The notes beneath the pieces were generated by a model, which saw only the letters and a list, made by a program, of their open reading frames with translations, was not told where the DNA came from and ran no database searches. Source: Bacillota bacterium (lineage in GTDB: Bacteria; Bacillota; Sulfobacillia; Sulfobacillales; Sulfobacillaceae). From it: a stretch of 52,424 bases of DNA. The position numbers and the translations under genes were made by a program. Below are positions 28,268 through 37,137 of this stretch, piece after piece. Location: NCBI GenBank assembly GCA_021841025.1, contig JAKBWA010000111.1, forward strand, positions 1 through 52,424, read 5' to 3'. Numbering within the stretch: the first letter of the stretch is position 1; each line of letters begins with the position of its first letter.

Positions 28268-29253
28268 AAAACACCCCTTAACGTCCAAGTTATGAAGATT
28301 GGCAGAACACGGCCAGGCAAGGCTTAAGCCCGTACTATACCCATAAGAATGCTGAAGAAACCGTGTCTACTAGATATTATAAAGAATATTCTGTTGAAAG
28401 TGCGGGTGCATCTTGTCCGTAATTCATTTGGACTGATTAGAACAGACGATCCCAGCACATTCCATCGTCTTTGTCCTCTCATCCACTCAACTGCATGTGC
28501 TCTAAAGCGAAATAACCCGAGCTCTCTCGTTTATGCTCTGTTCCACGGCTACAAGAATGACTAAGATATCTTTGCTAGCCTTAGGCTGTTGAATAGAAGC
28601 CGGAGCTTAGCGGCAAAGCGATACAGAGCTTAACAGCCTTGAATTTCCAGCACTACTCAATTCAAATTAGAGTGTTTTTTTCTTATACGACCTCTTGCAC
28701 AAATCTTGTGATACCTTAAAACATAAGAAGGGCTCATGTCATGCCTCGACGGTTAAACTCGCTTGCAATGATTAGAGGTAGCCTGTTGATTCTGGCAGCG
28801 GCTATGCTGGTCTGGGCACATTCGTCTTCGCCCAAAATGACGCTACAATCCCAACAGATATAGGCAACTATATGCAACGTCTCATCCGATTTCAGATTTG
28901 GCCCTATCTCACATGACTTCATTGCTCCGCAAGAAAACAGATTCATGTCTTTTTGCTCCGCAGCTCAACAACGGAAATAGGTGGCCACCGGACGGCCGGC
29001 GATCTATTTTTCCTCTCTGCTGCGCTATTATTATTTCGAACGTATGAATGCATCGCGTAATAACAAGGAATCTTCCGTGATTCTTTACCCCCACGTTGGG
29101 CCGATCCACCCCTTCCCGCCCCTTGAGAGCCGGTGGTTGGAAGAGGTTGGCACGAGCCTTAGACCCTTGTCGGAAGACCGTCTTCTATTCTAAACGCACG
29201 AGCCCCGAGATTCCACACTCTACCTGATGAACCGAACAAGTGCCTCAATTACT
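28268..29253. other. Nearly 1 kb with no confident gene
   Basis: A plus-strand 40-codon frame at 28741-28863 (starting MPRRLNSLAMIRGSLLILAA) looks like a signal peptide with a short tail and could be the first part of a lost secreted protein. A weak hairpin lies around 28582-28637 (AGGCTGTT and AACAGCCT). Other frames are not supported. Confidence 0.3.
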
Positions 29254-29511
29254 TTAGACTCCCAGCACAAATCGAGCCCGCTCTTCATCTTCTCGTTTGA
29301 CATAGATTTGATATTCGTTAAAATCGGAACCGGCTGCGGGCGGATTGACACCATTAATTCCGCCGATAAGTCCCGGAATTCTTGTTTGATAGGGAATGTC
29401 AGCGTCCTGCAAAAGCCCTGTTATCCGAAATAGATCCTGGTGGTCAAATACCGTATAAACACAGACTCTTTTGCGATGAAATAACTTTGCTGTTATTTTC
29501 CAGAAAGACAT
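29254..29511 (-). CDS. Small DUF2007-like protein
   Basis: The 85-residue protein has an N-terminal basic helix (WKITAKLFHRKR) and then a compact alpha/beta domain: RVCVYTVFDHQDLFRITGLL, DADIPYQTRI, a glycine- and proline-rich loop, and YQIYVKREDEERARFVL. Strand, helix containing a 'glLe.agIp' pattern, strand, then the V-x-x-ED-x-x-[RA]A ending is the layout of DUF2007, a family described as putative signal-transducing. The ATG at 29511 is chosen because GAGGAG lies 9 bases upstream; the longer frame to 29646 has none. Function is unknown. Confidence 0.65.
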   Translation of the reverse strand: MSFWKITAKLFHRKRVCVYTVFDHQDLFRITGLLQDADIPYQTRIPGLIGGINGVNPPAAGSDFNEYQIYVKREDEERARFVLGV

Positions 29512-29645
29512 TTGATGCAACTCCTCTTTCTTTTGCATATTTCGATGCCTAACTTCTAGACCACCTCCATCGTCTTCTCCTTGCATGATTGTGCTTGGAC
29601 TAGCTGCCATGACACTTGCAATGACTTTTTTGGGAGGGCGCTGCA

Positions 29646-29987
29646 CTAGATCGAGTTTTCCAACCCTATTGCATTTTTGTTCGTTACTACACCCCCCATA
29701 ACGTTAATGCCCGAAGATTGGCGACCGGCAGATGACGAAAATTGTTCTGCCCTATGGTACTCTTCACGCCTCACCTGACCGACAAACCAGGCAAAGGCTT
29801 CATCTACCGAGCATGTTTCGCTTTGACTGGGAAAATTTCCACTTTCCCTGAGAACATGATTTTTCCCGCATGCAAAAATGTGAGGGCTGAGTGGGTGTCG
29901 CCGCGCCACCAATGTCGCGTTTGGAGTCCCTTGCACTTCGCGACCGACCTGGTCTTTAAATTCGGACGAATAGGGTTGAGTACTCAT
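29646..29987 (-). pseudogene. IS3-type OrfA relic with its ribosome binding site
   Basis: The ATG at 29987 has GGAGG 5 bases upstream and opens MSTQPYSSEFKDQV, the normal start of an IS3-type OrfA. It then runs through the helix-turn-helix pattern TLVARRHPLSPHI. After that the frame departs from the family, with no leucine-zipper region, so the gene is truncated or frameshifted. It marks the left border of the HEPN cassette. Confidence 0.55.
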
Positions 29988-30065
29988 CACGACCTCCTTC
30001 ATAGAATGGTGGGCCCATTTTTACCCTATCAAACAGAGGCCCCAGGTGTCATGTTTTCTTAGGGG

Positions 30066-30335
30066 GTGGAAAAGTTTCAAATTGAGCCGATGGACTTTGC
30101 TGTAGCCCCAAGTGATCTGTCAAGCGTCCTCCCCCCAGTAGTTACGGGTCGGCGCAAGCAAGTCCTCACAAAGATTAACAAATCGCTTGATCAAAACAGG
30201 AAAAAACCAAGACGACCACGAAATCGTATCACAGGCAAAGAAAACCCCAGGAGGACTCCTCAATGGAATACGAAGTTCGCCTTGCAACCTTTATCGATCC
30301 CCACTCGAATCAACCAGGATTTGAAGTGGAATTAG
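30066..30335 (+). CDS. Possible small basic protein, weakly supported
   Basis: An 89-codon frame starts with GTG and is strongly basic in its middle (KINKSLDQNRKKPRRPRNR). It overlaps the next gene by 73 bases in another frame. There is no good ribosome binding site and no domain. It may be a leader or a chance frame. Confidence 0.2.
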   Translation: MEKFQIEPMDFAVAPSDLSSVLPPVVTGRRKQVLTKINKSLDQNRKKPRRPRNRITGKENPRRTPQWNTKFALQPLSIPTRINQDLKWN

Positions 30336-30733
30336 TATCGGCAACAGGCCAAGAATGGCACAAAGAGCCCTCTCTTATTACAGGAGGCCAAACACGCCAA
30401 CTTGCCTGGCTTCGAGGAATCTTGTGGGTTTTAGAACAGCCGATCCCTGGTGAGCAAATCATCTGGGTGAATACGGCCAATGCCATCGCTCTGCAAGAAC
30501 TCATTCACGGCACAGACCGGCACAGTCATCAGTCACCATATTATCGTCAGCTCTATGAGATATTGGGCCAACGAGCCAGTCGTGTTCGACAGTCTGACGG
30601 AACAACGTACGACAATGTTCATGGGCTTCCATGGAACACAATCGTCGAGCAATCCATGCAAACAGACAGAGCCACCCCAGAAAAAGTTCGGGAAGAATCT
30701 TTCGATCAATGGAAGAGCGTTATCATTTTCTGA
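30263..30733 (+). CDS. RNase H-fold-like protein without catalytic acids, partner of HEPN gene
   Basis: The 156-residue protein has the order of elements of a reverse-transcriptase-type RNase H. Beta strands occupy residues 2-35 (VRLATFID, FEVELVSATG). A helix follows (TRQLAWLRGILWVLEQ, about 44-59), then a strand (GEQIIWVNTANAIALQEL, about 64-81) and a further helix (YYRQLYEILGQ). In RNase HI the helix carries a catalytic Glu and the next strand an Asp; here Gln and Asn stand at those places, so any nuclease activity is doubtful. AGGAGG lies 8 bases before the ATG, inside a small AGGAG-GA-CTCCT hairpin. It overlaps the HEPN gene by 25 bases. The fold call is by pattern only. Confidence 0.6.
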   Translation: MEYEVRLATFIDPHSNQPGFEVELVSATGQEWHKEPSLITGGQTRQLAWLRGILWVLEQPIPGEQIIWVNTANAIALQELIHGTDRHSHQSPYYRQLYEILGQRASRVRQSDGTTYDNVHGLPWNTIVEQSMQTDRATPEKVREESFDQWKSVIIF

Positions 30734-31440
30734 CAGAAATTCAACGGCTAGGGTCTGAAGTCCAGCATTGGCAAGAAATCGCTAATGCCGGGCGACTGCG
30801 TTCGCTTCAAGAACTCGACGCGGATTTGCAGCAATGGTTTGGCCCAACGATATGGAATCGACTGGCACCCTACCATGAGGGGCTATTGATGGCACATCGA
30901 GAAGCCGAAGTGGCGGACAAGACACACGAAGAAGGAACATATCGCGACGCGGTCTTTAACGTGTGGAAAGTTTTTGAGCAGGTTCTGCGAAAATCATGGA
31001 TGGCTTCCGTAGCCAGGTGGGTTGCACAGGACTCCCTCGCCCAACGTCGATTGTGGCAAGCCCATCGCCGAGAAGTGGTCGTCACGCTAGAATCGACATC
31101 CCATAGCGAAGCGCCTAAACAAATTCGTTGGTCCACGCAAAACGGAAATTTTTGTACTTTAGGGGACATGGAATCCCTATTGTTTGATCGCGTCATAGCT
31201 CATTACGTCCGACCGGAATATTGGACGACGGTACTGACGCAATGGGCTGAAATGAGTCACTTCTTATGGATAACGGAACCTGCGTTTTATCACATGTTGG
31301 AACAAACCAGAACCCATCGCAATCCTCACGCCCATGCATTTCCGATCACAGCCTGGGAGAACTGGCCAACGTTATGGAATGAATTGATGAACCCCGCCAC
31401 GGGTTGGATCGTCCGATTAGTGAATGCCAAATGGCTCTAA
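30709..31440 (+). CDS. HEPN-domain protein, candidate RNase toxin or defence effector
   Basis: The 243-residue protein is mostly helical. Residues 50-100 give a helix pair with the form W-x-x-LxPY-x-x-LLxAHREAE then YRDAVFNVWKVFEQVLRK, typical of HEPN helices 1 and 2. Near the C-terminus, RNPHAH at 204-209 matches the RNxxxH ribonuclease motif of HEPN toxins such as Swt1- and DUF4145-like proteins. The ATG at 30709 gives a 25-base overlap with the preceding gene; an upstream ATG at 30631 is possible but would add a non-conserved basic tail. The overlap suggests a two-gene unit. Toxin-antitoxin or abortive-infection function is inferred from the motif and from the flanking IS relic. Confidence 0.65.
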   Translation: MEERYHFLTEIQRLGSEVQHWQEIANAGRLRSLQELDADLQQWFGPTIWNRLAPYHEGLLMAHREAEVADKTHEEGTYRDAVFNVWKVFEQVLRKSWMASVARWVAQDSLAQRRLWQAHRREVVVTLESTSHSEAPKQIRWSTQNGNFCTLGDMESLLFDRVIAHYVRPEYWTTVLTQWAEMSHFLWITEPAFYHMLEQTRTHRNPHAHAFPITAWENWPTLWNELMNPATGWIVRLVNAKWL

Positions 31441-31556
31441 TACCCTCTTCCGATAGGGTAATAGGATAAAAGAAGGAAAATACCATATTGCACACTTTTC
31501 CCCAAAATGATATGACAGATGCTGGACGCTGAATCTTTCATTCGGCCGAACAGAAG

Positions 31557-31608
31557 GGCCCTGCTTGCTATGGGCTCAGATTGAAAGGCCTCGCCAGCAA
31601 GCAGGGCC
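31557..31608. repeat. 13-bp perfect inverted repeat behind the HEPN cassette
   Basis: GGCCCTGCTTGCT (31557-31569) and AGCAAGCAGGGCC (31596-31608) are exact complements with 26 bases between. It lies 117 bases after the HEPN gene. It may be a terminator without a T-run or one end of a mobile unit. Confidence 0.5.
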
Positions 31609-32033
31609 AGAAGATAGAGAAGACAGATTCTTTGAATTACTGCATCTGTGTTTGCTCCATGTGCCGAATGCCTTGGCTCAGCAAACCACGGAGAGTCCGA
31701 TCGTCTGCGACATCCGGCAACACTTTCTTGACTGGCAAGGCCAAAACAACCAAACGTGCAAGCGCCAATTGGGACTATGCTTGATGGAGTCGCGCCTCCC
31801 AAAGGAAGCACCGGCCTATTTCTCGCGGAAGCCATTAAGGTTCTGCTCCCGTCTTCTATTCTAAACAACACGTTCCAACATGATTCGACAAATGTTAATC
31901 CTCTTCTCCTGTTTTTGTCAAAATGATTTTAACACCAATAAAAGGAATCCCTTCACAATTTGCCGAAATAGCAAAATAACACGGTGAATAGGCTGGTTTC
32001 CGTGATTACTGTGTGGGTAGAGGAGGTGAGTAC
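31609..32033. other. 425 bp of probable decayed coding sequence
   Basis: On the minus strand at about 31785-31650 a frame reads LALARLVVLALPVKKVLP then DVADDRTLRGLLSQGIRHM, which looks like protein but has no start and stops early. No family is recognised; transposase debris is possible. The last 50 bases are the leader of the diguanylate cyclase gene, with GAGGAGGTG before its ATG. Confidence 0.3.
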
Positions 32034-32741
32034 ATGACTACGCGTTTTGGGTTTTTCGATGGTCATTCTCATCCTCTCTGGCGAAAACTTGGCGGCATGA
32101 CGGCAGCTGGCGGCATCACCAGTCTTGTTATAGCTATTTATTCCATTGAAACCGTTCCCCTCCACTGTCGTCATGTTCTGTGGACCGCACTTTTCATCGA
32201 AACCTTCGTATGGATCTCACTGTGGCTCATTTGGAATCACGTCGTCTCGACTTGGCAAAAGAGAGCTCTTATAGATTCCCTAACCGGTTTAGCTCGCCCT
32301 ACCGCTTTTTGGGAGTCCACAGAACGCGCCGCTACCGAGCGCGAAGCAACCCCATGGGTCATCGCCTACTTAGACCTTGACAACTTTAAACAGATCAACG
32401 ATACCTGGGGGCACGCAACAGGAGATGCCGTGCTAAAAATATGGGGCCAGTTATTAGCACAATATTCACGACATTGCGATATCGTGGGACGCTTGGGCGG
32501 TGAGGAAATGGGATGGTGGTTCCCTGGCACCACAGAACCTGAAGCCCGCAGTGCTATCGAAAGGGTGTTGAATCTTTGCCGCAATGCCACAGTCGGCGAA
32601 ATCACAGGGTTCTCCTTCTCGGCAGGAATTGCTTTAGGAAAAGTGGGTGAAAGTGTCTGGGATGCGGCGCGGCGTGCCGATCAAGCCCTATATGGCGCTA
32701 AACGGGCAGGCAAAGGACAGGTTAAGGAAGCTTCACTTTAA
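32034..32741 (+). CDS. Membrane-anchored GGDEF diguanylate cyclase
   Basis: The 235-residue protein should make cyclic di-GMP. Two membrane helices lie at about 21-40 and 48-70. The GGDEF domain runs from about 78 to 233: DSLTGLARPTAF at 81-92, metal-binding YLDLDNFKQINDTWGH at 113-126 and active-site GGEEM at 155-159. The last residue is Met rather than Phe, which is a mild change; the two acidic positions are kept. RHCD at 146-149, five residues before GGEE, is an intact inhibitory I-site for product feedback. No sensor domain other than the helices is present. The ATG at 32034 is preceded by GAGGAGG. Confidence 0.92.
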   Translation: MTTRFGFFDGHSHPLWRKLGGMTAAGGITSLVIAIYSIETVPLHCRHVLWTALFIETFVWISLWLIWNHVVSTWQKRALIDSLTGLARPTAFWESTERAATEREATPWVIAYLDLDNFKQINDTWGHATGDAVLKIWGQLLAQYSRHCDIVGRLGGEEMGWWFPGTTEPEARSAIERVLNLCRNATVGEITGFSFSAGIALGKVGESVWDAARRADQALYGAKRAGKGQVKEASL

Positions 32742-32812
32742 ATCATAACCGACTACATCGGGCCGTCGAGACCCACTGCCCGTTTCTCCTTCTCCCTCTT
32801 TGATGCCCAAAA

Positions 32813-35344
32813 TCAAAAAGGGGGAACAATGGCCGTCATAATTTGACTGGAGTGCAGGCTTACGGCCTGCCAAGCCAAGATTATCTTCTCGTCCGGGCCC
32901 ACAATCAAGGCCGGAACTTGGGCCTTCAGAGGGGCAATATGATCTACCCTGCGGATAGTAAAGTATCCGTGCCCGTTGTGAGCTATCATTAAATTCCCGG
33001 GAGATGTGACCCATGACAGAAAGAGTACGCCTTGTTTACTGCGAGCCATAGTAAAATCAAGAACCCCTTGGGTGAATTTTGAGGGTAAATACGCGGTGCG
33101 CACATTTTTGAGATCGGTTTGCGATTGGGCTACAGCCAATTCCAAGGAGCCTGAGCTTGTGCGGTTAATCCACGCCCAATACACCGTATTCCCACCCGCA
33201 ATGATGCGAGGCATATACTGTTCATGGTTACTATCCGGAAAAACCGGAATGCCAGGCGTAAAATGTTCTCCTCTATCATTACTGAACGCCACTCGCACCT
33301 CGTTACGCCGGGTCGATCGATTGGTGATATTTTGCGGACGAAAATCCTGCCAGCCCACGGCCAGAGATCCGTTACCTATCCCAGTCAGGCAAGGGTTCCA
33401 GGCGTAACCCACTCCATATGTCGCCCCCTCCACGTCATAGGTTGGCGTATCGCTGACCCGCAGTGGGCTAGTGAAGGATTGTCCCTGATCATGACTCTTT
33501 ACCAGATAAATGTCTGAGACGGCATTACTCAGACGATCATCACTCCACAGCACATACAACTCGGATGCTGCGGGCGCCAATAGCCTGACACCACTTGCCA
33601 AGGGCCGCCGTGTTTTCGGCGCAACAGCCCGGCTTGGCCCAAAATCACGCCCCTGATTACGGCTGACAGCCAGCCTGATCTCCCAATTCTCACTGCGGTA
33701 ATCATTCCAAGCGACATATAAGGTTCCATCGTCATCTGCGGCTATAGCGGGTCCCCATTGGGCACTGTTCACCCCATCCACAGCCTCGGCAGGTCCATAT
33801 GATTGTCCATTGTCCGTGCTCCTCGCAACAAATACCGTACTCGTACGGCAGTAGTGTGCCACAAACGCAATATAGATCACTCCCTGGGAATCTAGAGCCA
33901 AAGCGGGCATCCACTGGCTACCGTGCTCTATCTGCGCGATAGTCTGAGATTTCAGGGGTAAAGGAGGGGCCAAGACAGCCGCGCCTGGCGAGGGGCCTAA
34001 AGACGTTTTGAAATGAATGACCGCTGCGTGATATTGATTCTCGAGAGGACTTCCGCTGCCCGGGGCCAAAAGCTTTGAGCGGGCATGCAAAAGCCTTCGG
34101 CGTTCTAAGAGCGGCATGGCCTCAGGCTCATTCACAACCCAGGAAGCCAGCGCTGGAAATCCTCCGTCGGGTTCTTGCCCAATATAGCCCTTTAGCCCTT
34201 CTCCCGGCCTGACCTTGGAGACAATGGACGACTGACCGTCAAATGGGATATTGAACAAATTGCCCGTCATCATAGGATTAACATTATATTGAAATTGGGG
34301 ATATTTCTGCACATCCACCCAGTTGCCGGGTTTCCAGCCGTCGGGTTGCCAGTTCGTCAGCACGGGACTGGTGGCCCAAATTCCGTCATTGGCATCAGGT
34401 TGAATTAAAATTTCCGCATTATCTTGTGCCAGCTTGTCTAAAACATCTGGCATCCAGGCATCTTTGCTAATCACAATGCCCACGCGCCCAATTCCCTCCA
34501 AGGGGATAGCCTGGACATCTTGGATATTGCCGGGCGTAAGATTCAACAAAGATTTTTCCGCGGCAACCAAATGCACCTTGTGCACCTTCCCTACAATTCG
34601 TCCTGCAGGATCAAAAATAAAGGCCGTATTATAAATGGTCGGCTTTGTTGCCTCAAATACCGGTGAATTCGAAGGACGTTGCCAATCCCCTAGCAAAATT
34701 CGGCGAGATGCCGACTCAACAGTCCTAAAGGGTGCAACGGGCAAGCAGGCTACAACATAAGCACAGTGCTGCCGGGCGATAGATTCAAAGGCCCCAGTAA
34801 AAGACCGCACCATGGTATCGGTCAGAGCCATCCACAAGAGCCGCAAGTCCCCGGGAGGCAAGGGTATTTGGGGAAATTTCCGTTTGTAATAAAGAATTTG
34901 CGGAAAGTAGCAAGCAATTAGAGAGGCCATGGCCCAGGTGATTGAGCGGGCATGACGGGCGATATCACCCCTGATGCCCGTAAACGCCGTAATGAGTCCC
35001 ACATCCTCGGGGTACACCACCAGACGCGGGACATCCGGTTTTTCGTCCCTCACCCCAGAAATCCAGTGCTTCATAGCCTGTGCATACGATGCATAGCTAG
35101 TTGCTGACGACACAGTTTGCTTAGGCGCAATACTGATGATTTCCACAGGACGCATGCCCTCAGTTGCAATGGACTCTGTCAAATATTGTGCCCTGATTAG
35201 ACGTTGTAGTTTTTGCATGGACCAGTCCAGAGCTACTCCGCCTCCTGCAAGCAACATTCCCAAAATGCCCGCACGCTTCAAAAACTGACGCCGGCTGAGG
35301 TGTGAAAAGTGTCTGTGCTTGCGCTTTCTCCACCGACTCCCAAT
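32813..35344 (-). CDS. Tat-exported nitrilase-like / Asp-box propeller fusion
   Basis: In frame before the first TTG (35281) is a Tat signal, LSRRQFLKRAG, followed by the hydrophobic ILGMLLAGGGVAL. The only start between an upstream TAA and this signal is ATT at 35344, 4 bases after AGAAGGG, giving 843 residues; a lost start or frameshift is the alternative. Residues about 65-380 form a carbon-nitrogen hydrolase domain. Glu113 (VVYPED) and Lys256 (GKVHKVHL) match the nitrilase triad, but the nucleophile block reads VISKDAWMPD, with Ser293 in place of Cys. Residues about 470-840 hold at least four Asp-boxes (STDNGQSY, SRNQGRDF, SHDQGQSF, SNDRGEHF), the turns of a sialidase-like beta-propeller. 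The protein is exported folded. Activity and substrate are unknown. Confidence 0.85.
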   Translation of the reverse strand: MGSRWRKRKHRHFSHLSRRQFLKRAGILGMLLAGGGVALDWSMQKLQRLIRAQYLTESIATEGMRPVEIISIAPKQTVSSATSYASYAQAMKHWISGVRDEKPDVPRLVVYPEDVGLITAFTGIRGDIARHARSITWAMASLIACYFPQILYYKRKFPQIPLPPGDLRLLWMALTDTMVRSFTGAFESIARQHCAYVVACLPVAPFRTVESASRRILLGDWQRPSNSPVFEATKPTIYNTAFIFDPAGRIVGKVHKVHLVAAEKSLLNLTPGNIQDVQAIPLEGIGRVGIVISKDAWMPDVLDKLAQDNAEILIQPDANDGIWATSPVLTNWQPDGWKPGNWVDVQKYPQFQYNVNPMMTGNLFNIPFDGQSSIVSKVRPGEGLKGYIGQEPDGGFPALASWVVNEPEAMPLLERRRLLHARSKLLAPGSGSPLENQYHAAVIHFKTSLGPSPGAAVLAPPLPLKSQTIAQIEHGSQWMPALALDSQGVIYIAFVAHYCRTSTVFVARSTDNGQSYGPAEAVDGVNSAQWGPAIAADDDGTLYVAWNDYRSENWEIRLAVSRNQGRDFGPSRAVAPKTRRPLASGVRLLAPAASELYVLWSDDRLSNAVSDIYLVKSHDQGQSFTSPLRVSDTPTYDVEGATYGVGYAWNPCLTGIGNGSLAVGWQDFRPQNITNRSTRRNEVRVAFSNDRGEHFTPGIPVFPDSNHEQYMPRIIAGGNTVYWAWINRTSSGSLELAVAQSQTDLKNVRTAYLPSKFTQGVLDFTMARSKQGVLFLSWVTSPGNLMIAHNGHGYFTIRRVDHIAPLKAQVPALIVGPDEKIILAWQAVSLHSSQIMTAIVPPF

Positions 35345-35576
35345 ATGACCCTTCTGTCCTCTTTATCGTAAGAGTCGTGCCTTGGCCACAGCCCCGCCCA
35401 CTAACTTGGCCGAACTTCGGAACCTCTGTATTCCAAAAAATCTAGCATTGGCTGCACGCACGCAAATAATTGCCACTGGAGCCATTCATACAGCCCATCC
35501 GAAGAACCTTGCCCCGCGAAATTTTGACAACGGGTCTGGCTTGAGGTTCTAAAGGTATCCTGCGAAGAGTCTCAAG

Positions 35577-36521
35577 TTAGAACTCTTTGGTCCAATGATC
35601 AAAGAAATCCCGGATAACATAGCCAATTTCAGGATGGGAGTAATGCACGTAGTGCCCCCCCTTCACTTCATACAGCAATACCGGCAGACCCTTTTCATCA
35701 ATTTGGGTTAGAGAAGGATGGTGAGTCATGTGCTCGGGGACCACCAACAAAGTGGGCGGCTTGAGACGGTTAAATGCACTGACGGGCTTGGTGCGGTAAA
35801 AGCCTAACAATAATTTCATCGTGCCCGCATTGAGCCGAATCACCTTATGGGCTATGTAGAATGCCTCACGCAACTCGTTCGTGATGAGTAAATGCTCGTT
35901 CTCGACAAATTCTTGAAATTCCTTTTCCACTTGCGCAGCATCGAAAGACACAGGCACAAGATTGCTGGAATGTTCTTTATCATTGGACAAAAGCCAGCGC
36001 GTCACCCACTCTACGCCCCCTAAAGAAGCCACCATATTCGCTAGGGGAACAAAGTAGCGAAGCGGCTTGGCTACGTTTTGGGGAAAACGCGGAATCGCTT
36101 GGTAACCCGCATCTAAGAGAACTAGCTGATAGACTTGTTCTGGAAACTGGTCCGCAAAGGCCAAGGCCATTAACCCGCCCATGGAATGGCCAATGATCCG
36201 CACCCTCTCCCAATCATGCTGCATTAAGTACTCCCGTAACCACAAGGCAAGATCTTTCCACCCGGCTATATGTTTTAAAGGCTCACTTCGGCCCATACCG
36301 GGTAAATCGAGCCGATGCAGGCAATAGCGTTCCTCAAGAATGCCAGTCAATAATCCGGACGACTCAGCCGTCCAGCCCATTCCCGGAAGAAAAATAACGG
36401 GGTCACCCTTACCACCGACAAGCGAAAAAATCTTGATCTCATGTCCCTCTCTTCCTACTTGCGGAGCCGAAACCATGGTTAGTAAAGATCCCCGCCCTTT
36501 CCCAGCTGGTGGCTGAATCAT
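35577..36521 (-). CDS. Alpha/beta hydrolase
   Basis: The 314-residue protein has a standard alpha/beta-hydrolase core. The oxyanion region is FLPGMGWTAES at about 44-54, the nucleophile elbow GHSMGG is at about 110-115 and the catalytic histidine lies in KGGHYVHYSHPE near 290. A cap-like helical insertion spans about 145-235. Such enzymes act on esters, lactones, haloalkanes or C-C bonds; the sequence does not say which. The start is uncertain: the ATG at 36521 has no clear ribosome binding site, and a second ATG about 15 codons later (MVSAPQ) is possible. It is not coupled to the neighbouring fusion gene, with about 230 bases between. Confidence 0.85.
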   Translation of the reverse strand: MIQPPAGKGRGSLLTMVSAPQVGREGHEIKIFSLVGGKGDPVIFLPGMGWTAESSGLLTGILEERYCLHRLDLPGMGRSEPLKHIAGWKDLALWLREYLMQHDWERVRIIGHSMGGLMALAFADQFPEQVYQLVLLDAGYQAIPRFPQNVAKPLRYFVPLANMVASLGGVEWVTRWLLSNDKEHSSNLVPVSFDAAQVEKEFQEFVENEHLLITNELREAFYIAHKVIRLNAGTMKLLLGFYRTKPVSAFNRLKPPTLLVVPEHMTHHPSLTQIDEKGLPVLLYEVKGGHYVHYSHPEIGYVIRDFFDHWTKEF

Positions 36522-37137
36522 GCATTCGATTTTAAAGAAACTACGGGACGGGGACTAGAGAAAAAGCCACTCTACTGCTTGCGTCCTCTAATTTCTCATC
36601 TGTTTGTCACCACACCTTATCCATGATAACGAAATAAAACTTTTGGCGCAGGATGTTTCGTGAAACCCTTGCAATGAGTTGTAGAAAATCTCCGTAAATC
36701 CTGACTCCTCCATCTGGGTTTTTGATCCGAATATCTAAGTGAATTTCTGGACAGCTAAGGTTCATATGCCAAAGAACAGCCATTTGGTTAAAAGCCTTAC
36801 CAAATCTCAATACCCTAGCTTGAGTAACATGTGCCACCACAAGAAAATCTCACCAATATCGGTATGGATTGAAAGGCCTGACCATGATGTTTGAAACTAT
36901 GGGTATCCGGAATTCATGATTGATGACAGACTTTTCACCCATCGTCAGGGTGGCGCGTTTCAGGTTGACTGGGACAATTGTCATGGTAAAAAGATGATGT
37001 GTTGTGCTTAAGGTCCGGGTCCCCCGCCCGCATTGAGGGCCGAGTCCCATCAGATCTGAAACCTCTTCGCGTAACCGCCAAAGGCTGCCCGGCGTTATGT
37101 ATAGGGAACTAGGGAAAATTATAGGGGGCGTCTTGGA
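36522..37137. other. 616 bp with two weak minus-strand frames
   Basis: Two frames in the same phase (37146-36850 and 36840-36607) are separated by one stop. They read like one protein: SVINHEFRIPIVSNIMVRPF then CPEIHLDIRIKNPDGGVRIY. This could be a gene broken by a nonsense change, but I recognise no family and see no ribosome binding site. Confidence 0.3.

Noticed and set aside
31437-31871. A 144-residue minus-strand frame
   Set aside because: It runs through the inverted repeat, has no ribosome binding site, and another phase looks more protein-like; neither is convincing.
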